A stretch of 64,000 bases of DNA from Dickeya chrysanthemi NCPPB 402 (GTDB lineage Bacteria > Pseudomonadota > Gammaproteobacteria > Enterobacterales > Enterobacteriaceae): assembly GCF_000406105.1 (NCBI RefSeq), contig NZ_CM001974.1:3652486-3716485 (forward strand), written 5' to 3'. The translations under genes and the position numbers were made by a program. Positions 57,013-64,000 of the stretch are shown piece after piece. Each line of letters opens with the position of its first letter. Positions within the stretch are counted from its first letter, which is position 1. Below the pieces are notes generated by a model. The model saw only the letters and a list, made by a program, of their open reading frames with translations, was not told where the DNA came from and searched no databases.

Positions 57013-57693
57013 TTAACGGATCCGGTATCCGACGCTGCGCACCGTCTCGATGGTCAGGCTACATCCATCCAGCGCCGCCAGTTTTTGACGAATATTGCTG
57101 ATGTGCACATCCACGCTGCGGTCATACGCTTCACGGCGACGTCCCAGGCATTTCTCCGACAGTTCATCCTTGGTCACCACCCGTTCGGACGAGCGCATCA
57201 ACAGCTCCAGAAGATTGAACTCCGACGCAGTAAGATCAAACGCCTTGCCGCGCCACTCGCTGCTGCGGGCGGAAGGGCTGATCGCCAGCTCACCATAGTT
57301 TATCGTCCCGGCATCCTCGCTTTTTTCCACCTTGTCTTCATAACGACGCAACACCGCGCGCAGGCGCGCCACCAACTCACGTGGATAGCAGGGCTTCGGC
57401 ACATAATCGTCTGCCCCCATTTCCAGCCCGATCACGCGATCAATATTGTCGCCCTTGGCCGTCAACATAATGATGGGAATCGAGCGGTTGCGGCGTACCT
57501 GTCGCAGAACGTCAATCCCGCTCATGTCGGGCAACATAATGTCCAAAATCATCGCGGTGTACTGATCGGACATGGCGCCGTCTACCCCCTCCTTACCGGT
57601 CATTACCTGTGAAGTGCTGAACCCTTCCGCCGTGAGGTATTCACACAGCATGTGCCCCAGTTCAGCGTCATCGTCTACCAGTAAAATTTTCAT
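57013..57693 (-). CDS. OmpR-family response regulator (CpxR-like)
   Basis: The ATG at 57693 (MKILLVDDDAELG) is preferred over codons further upstream, which only add residues before the fold. The 226-residue protein has the acidic pocket, phospho-acceptor Asp51 in MILDIMLPD, a Lys in YVPKP and a C-terminal winged helix ending RSVGYRIR. Partner of the adjacent kinase; targets not seen. It diverges from the macA remnant. Confidence 0.93.
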   Translation of the reverse strand: MKILLVDDDAELGHMLCEYLTAEGFSTSQVMTGKEGVDGAMSDQYTAMILDIMLPDMSGIDVLRQVRRNRSIPIIMLTAKGDNIDRVIGLEMGADDYVPKPCYPRELVARLRAVLRRYEDKVEKSEDAGTINYGELAISPSARSSEWRGKAFDLTASEFNLLELLMRSSERVVTKDELSEKCLGRRREAYDRSVDVHISNIRQKLAALDGCSLTIETVRSVGYRIR

Positions 57694-57915
57694 ACTTTCA
57701 TTCCCATACATTGTTACCACTCCTATTGTCAGGGCTGGTAGCAATCTGCGCAGCACCATTTACGGAATCCTTACCTTTTACTGTTCAAAACATAACTCAT
57801 GCAAAGCCGGATGACGGGTATAAATATACGCGGCCCCTGTTTCACTCTTCGCTCTACGCCGCATGTTTGTTTTGGTGATTTATTCAGTCAAGGATGCTTT
57901 CGTTTTGATGAAATT

Positions 57916-58158
57916 CCGCTTTCGATCTCGCCGATAGCGGGAACGGTGGTCGCTCTGCCGGTCGAACAGGGGCAAACCGTTAACGCGGTGCAGAGCACGC
58001 CGACTATCGCTAAAGCTAAAGTCGCCACTTTCGATACTATGACCATTGAAGCCAAAATCTCGAAAGCCGACGTTATCAACGTCAGAACCGGCATGCCGGT
58101 GTGGTTTACTATTCTCGGCGCCCCGAATAAGTGTTATCAGGCGGTGCTGCACGCCATG
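57916..58158 (+). pseudogene. macA: macA remnant (periplasmic adaptor fragment)
   Basis: The frame reads LSISPIAGTVVALPVEQGQTV, NAVQSTPTIAKAKVATFDT and VINVRTGMPVWFTILGAPNK, matching the distal lipoyl and barrel part of MacA. The N-terminal half, including signal and coiled coil, is absent and the frame runs on into unrelated residues. Decayed. Confidence 0.8.
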
Positions 58159-58183
58159 AGCGCCCAGCGGATACGTACCTTCT

Positions 58184-58325
58184 CTGACCATGCAGGGGAT
58201 CATCATCGGCGTCGCCACCCGTAAATAGTTCGGCTTCGGCGTCATGAACATCATGCTGGTGTCGGTAACTGACCGTACGTGGGAGATCGGCGTGCGTATG
58301 GCCGTCGGCGCGCCGCTGGCGGGCG
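58184..58325 (+). pseudogene. macB: macB remnant (ABC exporter fragment)
   Basis: One frame reads LTMQGIIIGVA, a stop at 58226, then FGFGVMNIMLVSVTDRTWEI and GVRMAVGA. Both pieces match MacB on either side of its periplasmic domain, which is deleted. It lies just before the 3' end of cysM, so deletion scarring of a macAB operon is the simplest reading. Confidence 0.8.
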
Positions 58326-58327
58326 CG

Positions 58328-59209
58328 TCAGCCAAACACGCCGGTAGACAGATAACGATCGCCGCGGTCGCACACTACGGTAACGATCAGACTGCCGGGC
58401 TGTTCGGCGGCAACGCGCAACGCCCCCGCTACCGCACCGCCGGAGCTGACGCCGCAGAATACCCCTTCCATCCGCGCCAGTTGCTGCATGGTCGTTTCCG
58501 CCTCCTGCTGCGACATATCCATAATCCGGTCCACCAGTTGCGGCTGAAAGATACCCGGCAGATAATCCGGCGACCAGCGGCGGATCCCCGGTATCTGGCT
58601 ACCGTCTTGCGGTTGCAGGCCAACGGTACAGACCGTATCGCTCTGGCTTTTCAGGTAGCGGCTCACACCGGTGATAGTGCCGGTGGTGCCCATGCAGGAG
58701 ACAAAATGGGTGAGCCGGCCCTGCGTTTGTCGCCAGATTTCCGGGCCGGTGGTGGTGAAGTGCGCCAGCGGATTGTCCGGGTTGTTGAACTGGTCGAGCA
58801 GTTTGCCCTCGCCCGCCTGCGCCATCTGCCGGGCCAGATCACGCGCGCCCTCCATCCCTTGTTGTTGGTTGACCAGCAGCAGCTGCGCACCGTAGGCACG
58901 CATTGAGGCTTGCCGTTCCAGACTCATATTTTCCGGCATCAGCAGCTTCAAACGGTATCCTTTCATGGCGGCGACCATCGCCAGCGCAATACCGGTATTA
59001 CCGCTGGTGGCTTCAATTAACGTATCGCCCGGCGCAATCTCGCCCCGACGCTCCGCCTGCCGGATCATCGACAACGCCGCCCGATCCTTCACCGAACCGG
59101 CCGGGTTATTGCCCTCCAGCTTCAGCCAGATTTCGCTGCCGGTATGCGCAGCCAGACGTTGTAATTTAATCAGCGGCGTATTGCCGATGCAGTGTTCAAG
59201 CGAGGTCAC
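58328..59209 (-). CDS. cysM: Cysteine synthase B (O-acetylserine sulfhydrylase B)
   Basis: A 293-residue PLP enzyme that makes cysteine, able to use thiosulfate. Lys41 in NPAGSVKDRAAL binds [12 protein letters not shown] and FVSCMGTTGTITG follow. The N-terminus LEHCIGNTPLIKLQRL matches CysM, and it lacks the extra C-terminal part of CysK. In E. coli it follows the cysPTWA genes; here cysPTWA is not adjacent. Together with cysK and cysZ it completes a sulfur-assimilation theme. Confidence 0.95.
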   Translation of the reverse strand: MTSLEHCIGNTPLIKLQRLAAHTGSEIWLKLEGNNPAGSVKDRAALSMIRQAERRGEIAPGDTLIEATSGNTGIALAMVAAMKGYRLKLLMPENMSLERQASMRAYGAQLLLVNQQQGMEGARDLARQMAQAGEGKLLDQFNNPDNPLAHFTTTGPEIWRQTQGRLTHFVSCMGTTGTITGVSRYLKSQSDTVCTVGLQPQDGSQIPGIRRWSPDYLPGIFQPQLVDRIMDMSQQEAETTMQQLARMEGVFCGVSSGGAVAGALRVAAEQPGSLIVTVVCDRGDRYLSTGVFG

Positions 59210-59241
59210 ATTCTTCTCTCCGCACGACGCCGGGCGTCACC

Positions 59242-59271
59242 AAAAAAACAGGCACCGCGGTGCAGTGCCTG
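59242..59271 (-). terminator. Rho-independent terminator of yfeX
   Basis: Minus-strand caggcac and gtgcctg arms with a loop including ccgcggtg, followed by seven T. Confidence 0.9.
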
Positions 59272-59297
59272 TCTGTCTGTAGCTAAACCGGATTCTG

Positions 59298-60197
59298 TTA
59301 TAGCGATAGCAAACGATCAAGCGACGGCGCGAAGAAGTAACTGCCGCTGACGGCGCGGGTAAAGCGCAGCATATCGTCGCGTTTGCCGTCACGATCGCCG
59401 AACATACTTAGCAATTGCTGTTCAATGTTGTAAAGACGGGCGCAATACGCCGCGAAATACAAACCGTGTTTACCGCTGGCGGTGCCGTAAGGCAGGCTCT
59501 GACGCAGGATTTTCAAGCCTTTGCCGTCTTCTTTAAGATCAACCCGACTCAAATGCGAGGTCACCGGCCGCGACTCAGACGACAGCTCTTCATTGTCTTG
59601 CTTGGTGCGGCCGATCATCTGCTCTTGCTGTTCCACACTGATGCGATTCAACTGGCGCAGATTGTGCTCCCAGCGCTGAACAAACACGTAACTGCCGCCT
59701 TCTCCCGCCTCGCCATCCGGGATGATGGCGACACCATGTCGGGCATCGCCCTGCGGATTTTCAGTGCCATCGACAAAACCGCTCAAATCGCGATCTTCAA
59801 CCCAACGAAAACCGTGGGTTTCCTCTTCGATGTTGATGGTATTGCCGAACGACGCCAACACCGCCTGCGCCAGCGAAAAGTTGACGTCATGGCGCAGCGA
59901 CTGGATATGAATCAGCATGTCGCGCTGCGTTGCCGGCGCCAACCCGTTACCCAGCGGTGTGAAGGGTTTGAGCTCCTGCGCGCTGTGGTCGCAATCCAGC
60001 TCGCACCAAACGTCATAGCCAAAAGCAATCACCGCACCGAGCCCCGCATCGGGGAAACGTTGCTGCAACTCGCTCAGCGCCTGGCAAAACTTCTTGCACC
60101 CCTGGCGGATGGCATCAAATTCACCCTGTACCATAGCCTCCATGAAAATGGCAAAACGGCGATGCTCCAGCAAAATACCGCTTTGAATTTGTGTCAT
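59298..60197 (-). CDS. yfeX: Dyp-type peroxidase YfeX
   Basis: The ATG at 60197 with a GAGGAAG site gives 299 residues, equal to E. coli YfeX. It contains the DyP motif GFVDGTENP and the heme-ligand region with MIGRTK and [24 protein letters not shown]. YfeX oxidises porphyrinogens and was proposed to release heme iron. The codons before 60197 show no similarity. Confidence 0.95.
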   Translation of the reverse strand: MTQIQSGILLEHRRFAIFMEAMVQGEFDAIRQGCKKFCQALSELQQRFPDAGLGAVIAFGYDVWCELDCDHSAQELKPFTPLGNGLAPATQRDMLIHIQSLRHDVNFSLAQAVLASFGNTINIEEETHGFRWVEDRDLSGFVDGTENPQGDARHGVAIIPDGEAGEGGSYVFVQRWEHNLRQLNRISVEQQEQMIGRTKQDNEELSSESRPVTSHLSRVDLKEDGKGLKILRQSLPYGTASGKHGLYFAAYCARLYNIEQQLLSMFGDRDGKRDDMLRFTRAVSGSYFFAPSLDRLLSL

Positions 60198-60431
60198 CTG
60201 TTGCTTCCTCACTCGGTGCAGTTTTTTCCACCCCGGCAATGATGCCGGGCTGCTATCTCAATGCTGCGATATCAATAAAAACGCGAGGCGTGGTCACCAC
60301 GCCCCAATTGGATTCACATGATATCAAACGATGTTGACGATAACAGGATAACCTTACCAATAAAGGTGGAAAGCGCAGGCGACTGTTTTGGCAACGCCTG
60401 AGTAACCGGATACAAGCTTACCTGCAGCACA

Positions 60432-61727
60432 TCACTCGCCGCGATTCGCTTTCATGGCCGGGAATGTCACCATGATTAGCCCGTACAGCACACTGGCCGC
60501 CAGCAGCGAATTCAATGCCGGGATCCCCCATGCGGTGAATAATCCGACCGCACTTCCCACCAGACTTGCCAATATCGCAGACCACCCGACATCCGGCGTG
60601 CTATCTGCATCCGGCAGTTCGCCACGTCGGCGACTTTCGTCCAACTGCGCCCGGCTGGTACGCAAGATATAGTAATCCACCAGCATCACCCCGATGATCG
60701 GCGGGAAAAACACGCCCAGTAAAGTCAGAAAATCCACAAACCGATCCAGAATGCCGATCACCGATAAAAAGGTACCGATAAGCCCGATCAACAACGTGAT
60801 GGCTTTGTAGCTGAGTTTTCTGCCGGTGACGCCTTCTACGGCATTGGCGATACCTAATGACGAGGAGTACAGATTAATGTCATTGATGCGCAAGGTGGAA
60901 AAAATCACGGTAACCAGCCCGATTCCCCCTGCCGTCTGCGACATGATGGTGACGATATCCGCCGTATTCAGCGCTCTGGCAATCAAAATCGCCAGCCCAT
61001 TAACGACGAACTCGCCGATAATTATCGACAGCATCGTTACCCAAAAAACATGCCGTCCGCGACGGGAATAACGCGTCATATCAGGCGTGATCAGGCTGGC
61101 TACAATACATCCCCCTACCACCATAGTCGCCCCGGCGCTCACCGAAATCGCCTCGCCCGCTCCCCCGGTTTGCAGTAAGTCGGTAATATTGTGCCCGGTG
61201 AGCGTCATGGTCGAAATATAGCCTACGACCATGATAAACAGCGGCACCGCAATTCTGGCGGTATAACGCAAGGCGCTAAAGCCAAAGGTGACCAGAAGCG
61301 TCAACGCACAACCGGAAAGGGCCGCGGACCAGCCGAACCCCAGGCGATCGCCCAACGCAAAATTCAGTGACTTGGCAAACACCGCGTTTTGTACGCCGAA
61401 CCACCCCAGCAGGCTGACGGCGATAATGGCACCGATAAATACCGCGCCGAGCCGGCCAAAACCACACCAGCGCGCCAGCAAACTACCGGATAGCCCTTCC
61501 TTCATGCCCGCATAACCCAGCCCCAGCGTCACCACGCCAAAAATCGCACTGCCGATGGTAATCGCCAGAAACGCGTCGCCGAGCGTCATCGAATGCCCCA
61601 GCACCGCTCCCAGCATGAACTGGTCCAGCGCGGTCAACATACCAATATGCACCAACGCAACAGTGAAAAACGGCAACCGAACCGATGTCGGCACCCGGCT
61701 TACCGGATAATCCTCAAGGTTTTCCAT
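60432..61727 (-). CDS. NCS1 nucleobase transporter, cytosine-permease (CodB) type
   Basis: The ATG at 61727 starts a 431-residue, 12-helix permease; the 28 codons before it lack similarity. The start VSRVPTSVRLPFFTVALVHIGMLTALDQFMLGAVLGHSMT and motifs SAGATMVVGGCIVASLITPDMTRYSR and INLYSSSLGIANAVE match the cytosine permease group. It could carry cytosine or another pyrimidine, hydantoin or thiamine precursor. It follows a PAS-LuxR regulator by 14 bases. No deaminase gene is adjacent, so CodB is not proven. Confidence 0.82.
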   Translation of the reverse strand: MENLEDYPVSRVPTSVRLPFFTVALVHIGMLTALDQFMLGAVLGHSMTLGDAFLAITIGSAIFGVVTLGLGYAGMKEGLSGSLLARWCGFGRLGAVFIGAIIAVSLLGWFGVQNAVFAKSLNFALGDRLGFGWSAALSGCALTLLVTFGFSALRYTARIAVPLFIMVVGYISTMTLTGHNITDLLQTGGAGEAISVSAGATMVVGGCIVASLITPDMTRYSRRGRHVFWVTMLSIIIGEFVVNGLAILIARALNTADIVTIMSQTAGGIGLVTVIFSTLRINDINLYSSSLGIANAVEGVTGRKLSYKAITLLIGLIGTFLSVIGILDRFVDFLTLLGVFFPPIIGVMLVDYYILRTSRAQLDESRRRGELPDADSTPDVGWSAILASLVGSAVGLFTAWGIPALNSLLAASVLYGLIMVTFPAMKANRGE

Positions 61728-61741
61728 ATACCCGTCTCTTG

Positions 61742-62419
61742 CTAGATGAATAAGATGCCCTTGGTCAGCAATGAGTGAGGTATAAAGCCATCCAGTCCTT
61801 GTTGATAGCAAAACTCTTCAAACTGATTGAACGAATGTACGCCAGCTTTTTGATACATATTTTGGATCCTGTTTTCGATCGTCCGGTTGGACAGGTTGAA
61901 CTTCTTCGCTATTTCCTTGCTGGAAAAACGCCGCAACACCAGAAAGAGCGTATCCAGTTCAGCGCGGGTGAACAGTTCGGTCGTTATGTCGGTTTTCAGT
62001 ACCGTGGGTTTACGCCGGTCAATATGAACCAGCGGCGACAATGTGGTCATCGGCCGGGCATTCCATAAAATGCCCACGCACTCTTTTTCTGGATTAAACA
62101 GCGGAATTTTTTCACTGATATACGGCGACAGTTCTGTTTTGCCAAACCAGTAATGGGTTTCAATGACGGTAACCCGCTCGGCACAGGTCTCCGTTCGACG
62201 ATCGTGCTCAATAAAATCACCGGACAATTCCGCCCAGGCGAGCGGAAACTCCTCATCGGCTTTGCCTTCAATATCAAAACGCACCGGCGTATTGGTGTAA
62301 CTGTACGCGGGCATGTTCATATACACATGACGAGACGCCAGATCCTTGATTCCCCACGGTTCATTGAGCCCATCCAGAACGGGAATTAACGAGCGAAGAT
62401 AATCCTGCGTATTATTCAT
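61742..62419 (-). CDS. PAS-LuxR type transcriptional regulator
   Basis: The ATG at 62419 gives 225 residues. The N-terminal 130 residues look like a PAS-type sensor (DGLNEPWGIKDLASRHVYMN... RVTVIETHYWFGKTELSPYIS), the C-terminus is a LuxR helix-turn-helix (FSSKEIAKKFNLSNRTIENRIQNMYQKAG). It lies just upstream of the permease gene on the same strand and probably controls it. No receiver or autoinducer domain is present. The long AT-rich leader upstream likely holds the promoter. Confidence 0.82.
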   Translation of the reverse strand: MNNTQDYLRSLIPVLDGLNEPWGIKDLASRHVYMNMPAYSYTNTPVRFDIEGKADEEFPLAWAELSGDFIEHDRRTETCAERVTVIETHYWFGKTELSPYISEKIPLFNPEKECVGILWNARPMTTLSPLVHIDRRKPTVLKTDITTELFTRAELDTLFLVLRRFSSKEIAKKFNLSNRTIENRIQNMYQKAGVHSFNQFEEFCYQQGLDGFIPHSLLTKGILFI

Positions 62420-62714
62420 TACAAAAACATCCTGTATATAAAACACTCAATTAAATATAAAAATCAACAAGGGAATTAAATTCATATTGTAATTTCACAA
62501 AATAAAATAAAACACAAAAATAATAACATCAAAAACTATTAATAAGATCGGTTATTAAGAAACCCAATCCCTTCACTTATCATAGAAAACCACATGATAA
62601 CGAAAATTTATAAAATAATTTTTAATTCAAGAGTATTTTTTACCTATATAAATATGTAATAGTAAGTATCTGTCACAAAAAATAGCAATCAGTCACAACT
62701 ACCGAGGATAGAAA
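62420..62714. other. AT-rich intergenic region
   Basis: About 295 bases, strongly AT-rich with several taata/aaaat runs, between two divergent regulator genes. No gene seen; likely promoter region for both. Confidence 0.5.
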
Positions 62715-63002
62715 ATGCGCGTAAGGAGAACAGACTGGCACTCAGCCGACATTATCGCTGCATTAAGGAAGAAAGGGACATCACTCTCAGCGGTTTCGCG
62801 AGAAGCCGGATTAAGTTCCAGTACATTGGCAAACGCCTTATATCGCCCCTGGCCGAAAGGAGAATTGCTGATCGCCGCTGCATTAGGCGTTAATGCGGAA
62901 GAAATATGGCCAAGCCGTTATTATGACCCTCAAACTAATACGTTGGTTGACCGTAAAAAACTGATGCGCAATTCAGCCGGCAAATCCCGAGTACCCGCCT
63001 GA
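62715..63002 (+). CDS. Ner/Nlp-like helix-turn-helix regulator
   Basis: A 95-residue DNA-binding protein of the phage Mu Ner / Nlp (SfsB) family: DWHSADIIAALRKKGTSLSAVSREAGLSSSTLANALYRPWPKGE covers the winged-helix DNA-binding part, ending with VNAEEIWPSRYY. Family members are phage repressors or host regulators such as SfsB. A ribosome site (accgaggatag) precedes the ATG. It stands alone and may be a domesticated phage gene. Confidence 0.85.
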   Translation: MRVRRTDWHSADIIAALRKKGTSLSAVSREAGLSSSTLANALYRPWPKGELLIAAALGVNAEEIWPSRYYDPQTNTLVDRKKLMRNSAGKSRVPA

Positions 63003-63032
63003 ATATTCGTCAATGCCGACTCGATAATTCGC

Positions 63033-63072
63033 TATCCCCGTCATACTTCACGTTGCAGGTATGACGGGTATA
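63033..63072. repeat. Miniature remnant of the palindromic repeat
   Basis: The two tips lie back to back, tatccccgtcatacttcacg and gttgcaggtatgacgggtata, with the whole centre missing. Confidence 0.8.
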
Positions 63073-63091
63073 CATTGCAGTGTAAAAACGC

Positions 63092-64000
63092 TTACTTAAT
63101 GGCCCCAACCTCCTCTGCGATCGCCTCCAGCGCATCATGACGCGCGCAATCCGCCTGAACCCAACCTGCCCGCTGGGTATAGCCGGGTTGTTCGAGGATG
63201 CGCATCACCGCGTCGGCAATCAGTTGCTCGCCCGGCGTGCTGGTGCCGAGATTGAGCCCACAGCCGGCAAACACCACTCTTGCCGCAGTTTCCAGCTTGT
63301 CTTCTCCCGTACCGGCCACAATCAACGGCACACCGTGAGACAAGGCCGCGTTAAGTGAACCGTATCCCCCATTGGTGATCAGCAGCGCCGCCCGCGGTAA
63401 CCAGTGCTCCAGCGAAACAAAACGGCACACCCGTGCGTTTTCCGGTGCCGAAGCGGCCAGCTCTTCTACCGGCCGGCCGCCGGTGGTCGCCAGCACCCGA
63501 ACGGGCAGGTCGGCCAGCGCGCGCAACGTCGGGCCAATCAACTGTTGTAGGTCCACATTCGCCAGCGTTCCCTGCGACACAATAACCAACGGCCGGGTAT
63601 CCTGAGGTGGCCACCACGCTTGTTCCGCCTCCTCTTCGGTCACTTTCAGCGGTAACGGCCCCACAAAGCGTACACACGACGGCAAATCATCACGGTGATA
63701 TTCCAGTTCGGTGGTAGACAGTTGCAGGAAACGGTCACAGCCGCTGATCAGCGCGTCGGCAAAGGGGACGGTTAGCGGCGGTTTCCCCGACTGCACCATC
63801 ACTGTATCAAACGCCTCTTTCACGCCGGCGATCAGCTCGCGGGTTTCCTTATCGATCAGTTGCTCGCGGGTCAAATCCGGCGGCAACAACGCCGGCGGAA
63901 TACGCGGCCCGTAAAAGATCGAATCGCGGGAAGAGAAGGACAGCGGCGTCACGCCGATGCCGATCACCGGTGGGCGATCTTCACTGGCCAACAACGGCAG
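63092..64000 (-). CDS. Glycosyltransferase, UGT/MGT type (5' end beyond window)
   Basis: At least 300 residues; the frame is open at the right edge, so the N-terminal part is cut off. The C-terminal half shows the nucleotide-sugar motif ALLITNGGYGSLNAALSHGVPLIV, typical of GT1 family transferases, and the middle part has FVGPLPL and LVIVSQGTLANVD. GT1 enzymes glycosylate small molecules, lipids or antibiotics with UDP- or TDP-sugars. Substrate unknown. Confidence 0.88.
   Translation of the reverse strand: MPLLASEDRPPVIGIGVTPLSFSSRDSIFYGPRIPPALLPPDLTREQLIDKETRELIAGVKEAFDTVMVQSGKPPLTVPFADALISGCDRFLQLSTTELEYHRDDLPSCVRFVGPLPLKVTEEEAEQAWWPPQDTRPLVIVSQGTLANVDLQQLIGPTLRALADLPVRVLATTGGRPVEELAASAPENARVCRFVSLEHWLPRAALLITNGGYGSLNAALSHGVPLIVAGTGEDKLETAARVVFAGCGLNLGTSTPGEQLIADAVMRILEQPGYTQRAGWVQADCARHDALEAIAEEVGAIK

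Noticed and set aside
1..64000. CRISPR array or classical defence island
   Set aside because: No regularly spaced repeats and no cas, restriction-modification, nuclease-helicase or retron genes were found.

Overview
The window looks like chromosomal DNA of a soft-rot enterobacterium of the Pectobacteriaceae, most likely Dickeya. Housekeeping blocks keep enterobacterial order and near-E. coli protein sequence: ribB/ubiK; zipA-cysZ-cysK-ptsH-ptsI-crr, then cysM and yfeX. They alternate with plant-pathogen genes, notably the secreted rhamnogalacturonate lyase RhiE. Coding density is normal, and I saw no rRNA, tRNA, CRISPR array, intact insertion sequence or complete prophage.

Layout. 0.5-9 kb: TraF-like outer-membrane protein; a minus-strand response regulator-kinase-adaptor-RND efflux operon; divergent MipA/OmpV protein. 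9-17.7 kb: acyl-reductase-like SDR facing a flavin-barrel protein, BisC-type molybdoenzyme, YqhA, RhiE, YgfF-like SDR. 17.7-20.6 kb: a possible small RNA and a regulator-transporter-QueF operon (7-deazaguanine metabolism). 20.6-22.9 kb: a small scrambled region with a truncated LysR gene, an orphan protein, two unlisted micro-ORFs with good expression signals, and a palindromic repeat. 22.9-32.3 kb: MdtG pump, a six-gene sugar-type ABC operon with a metallo-hydrolase and LacI regulator, a LysR gene and a divergent exported esterase. 33-38.1 kb: a five-gene apparent periplasmic flavin-based reductase operon (Tat FeS protein, NrfD quinol subunit, MFS, covalent-FMN carrier, FAD reductase). 38.2-41.1 kb: alkB/alkA-like alkylation repair pair and a PACE efflux/LysR pair. 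41.5-53.4 kb: fumA, tehB, ribB with FMN riboswitch, ubiK, yjeH, zipA, cysZ, cysK, ptsHI-crr. 53.5-58.3 kb: an insertion between crr and cysM carrying an HxlR regulator, a Tat-exported crotonase, a two-component system and a decayed macAB remnant. 58.3-64 kb: cysM, yfeX, a cytosine-permease-type transporter with a PAS-LuxR regulator, a Ner-like regulator and a truncated glycosyltransferase.

A palindromic intergenic repeat of about 127 bp (one 202-bp form, one tandem pair) and tip-only remnants are scattered through the window. The best candidates for new biology are the flavin-transfer reductase operon, the CRP-linked 25-residue micro-gene, the 23-residue hydrophobic toxin-like ORF, the orphan promoter/terminator pair upstream of the queF operon, and the regulator-transporter-QueF operon. 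All functions are inferred from sequence by eye; no database search was run.
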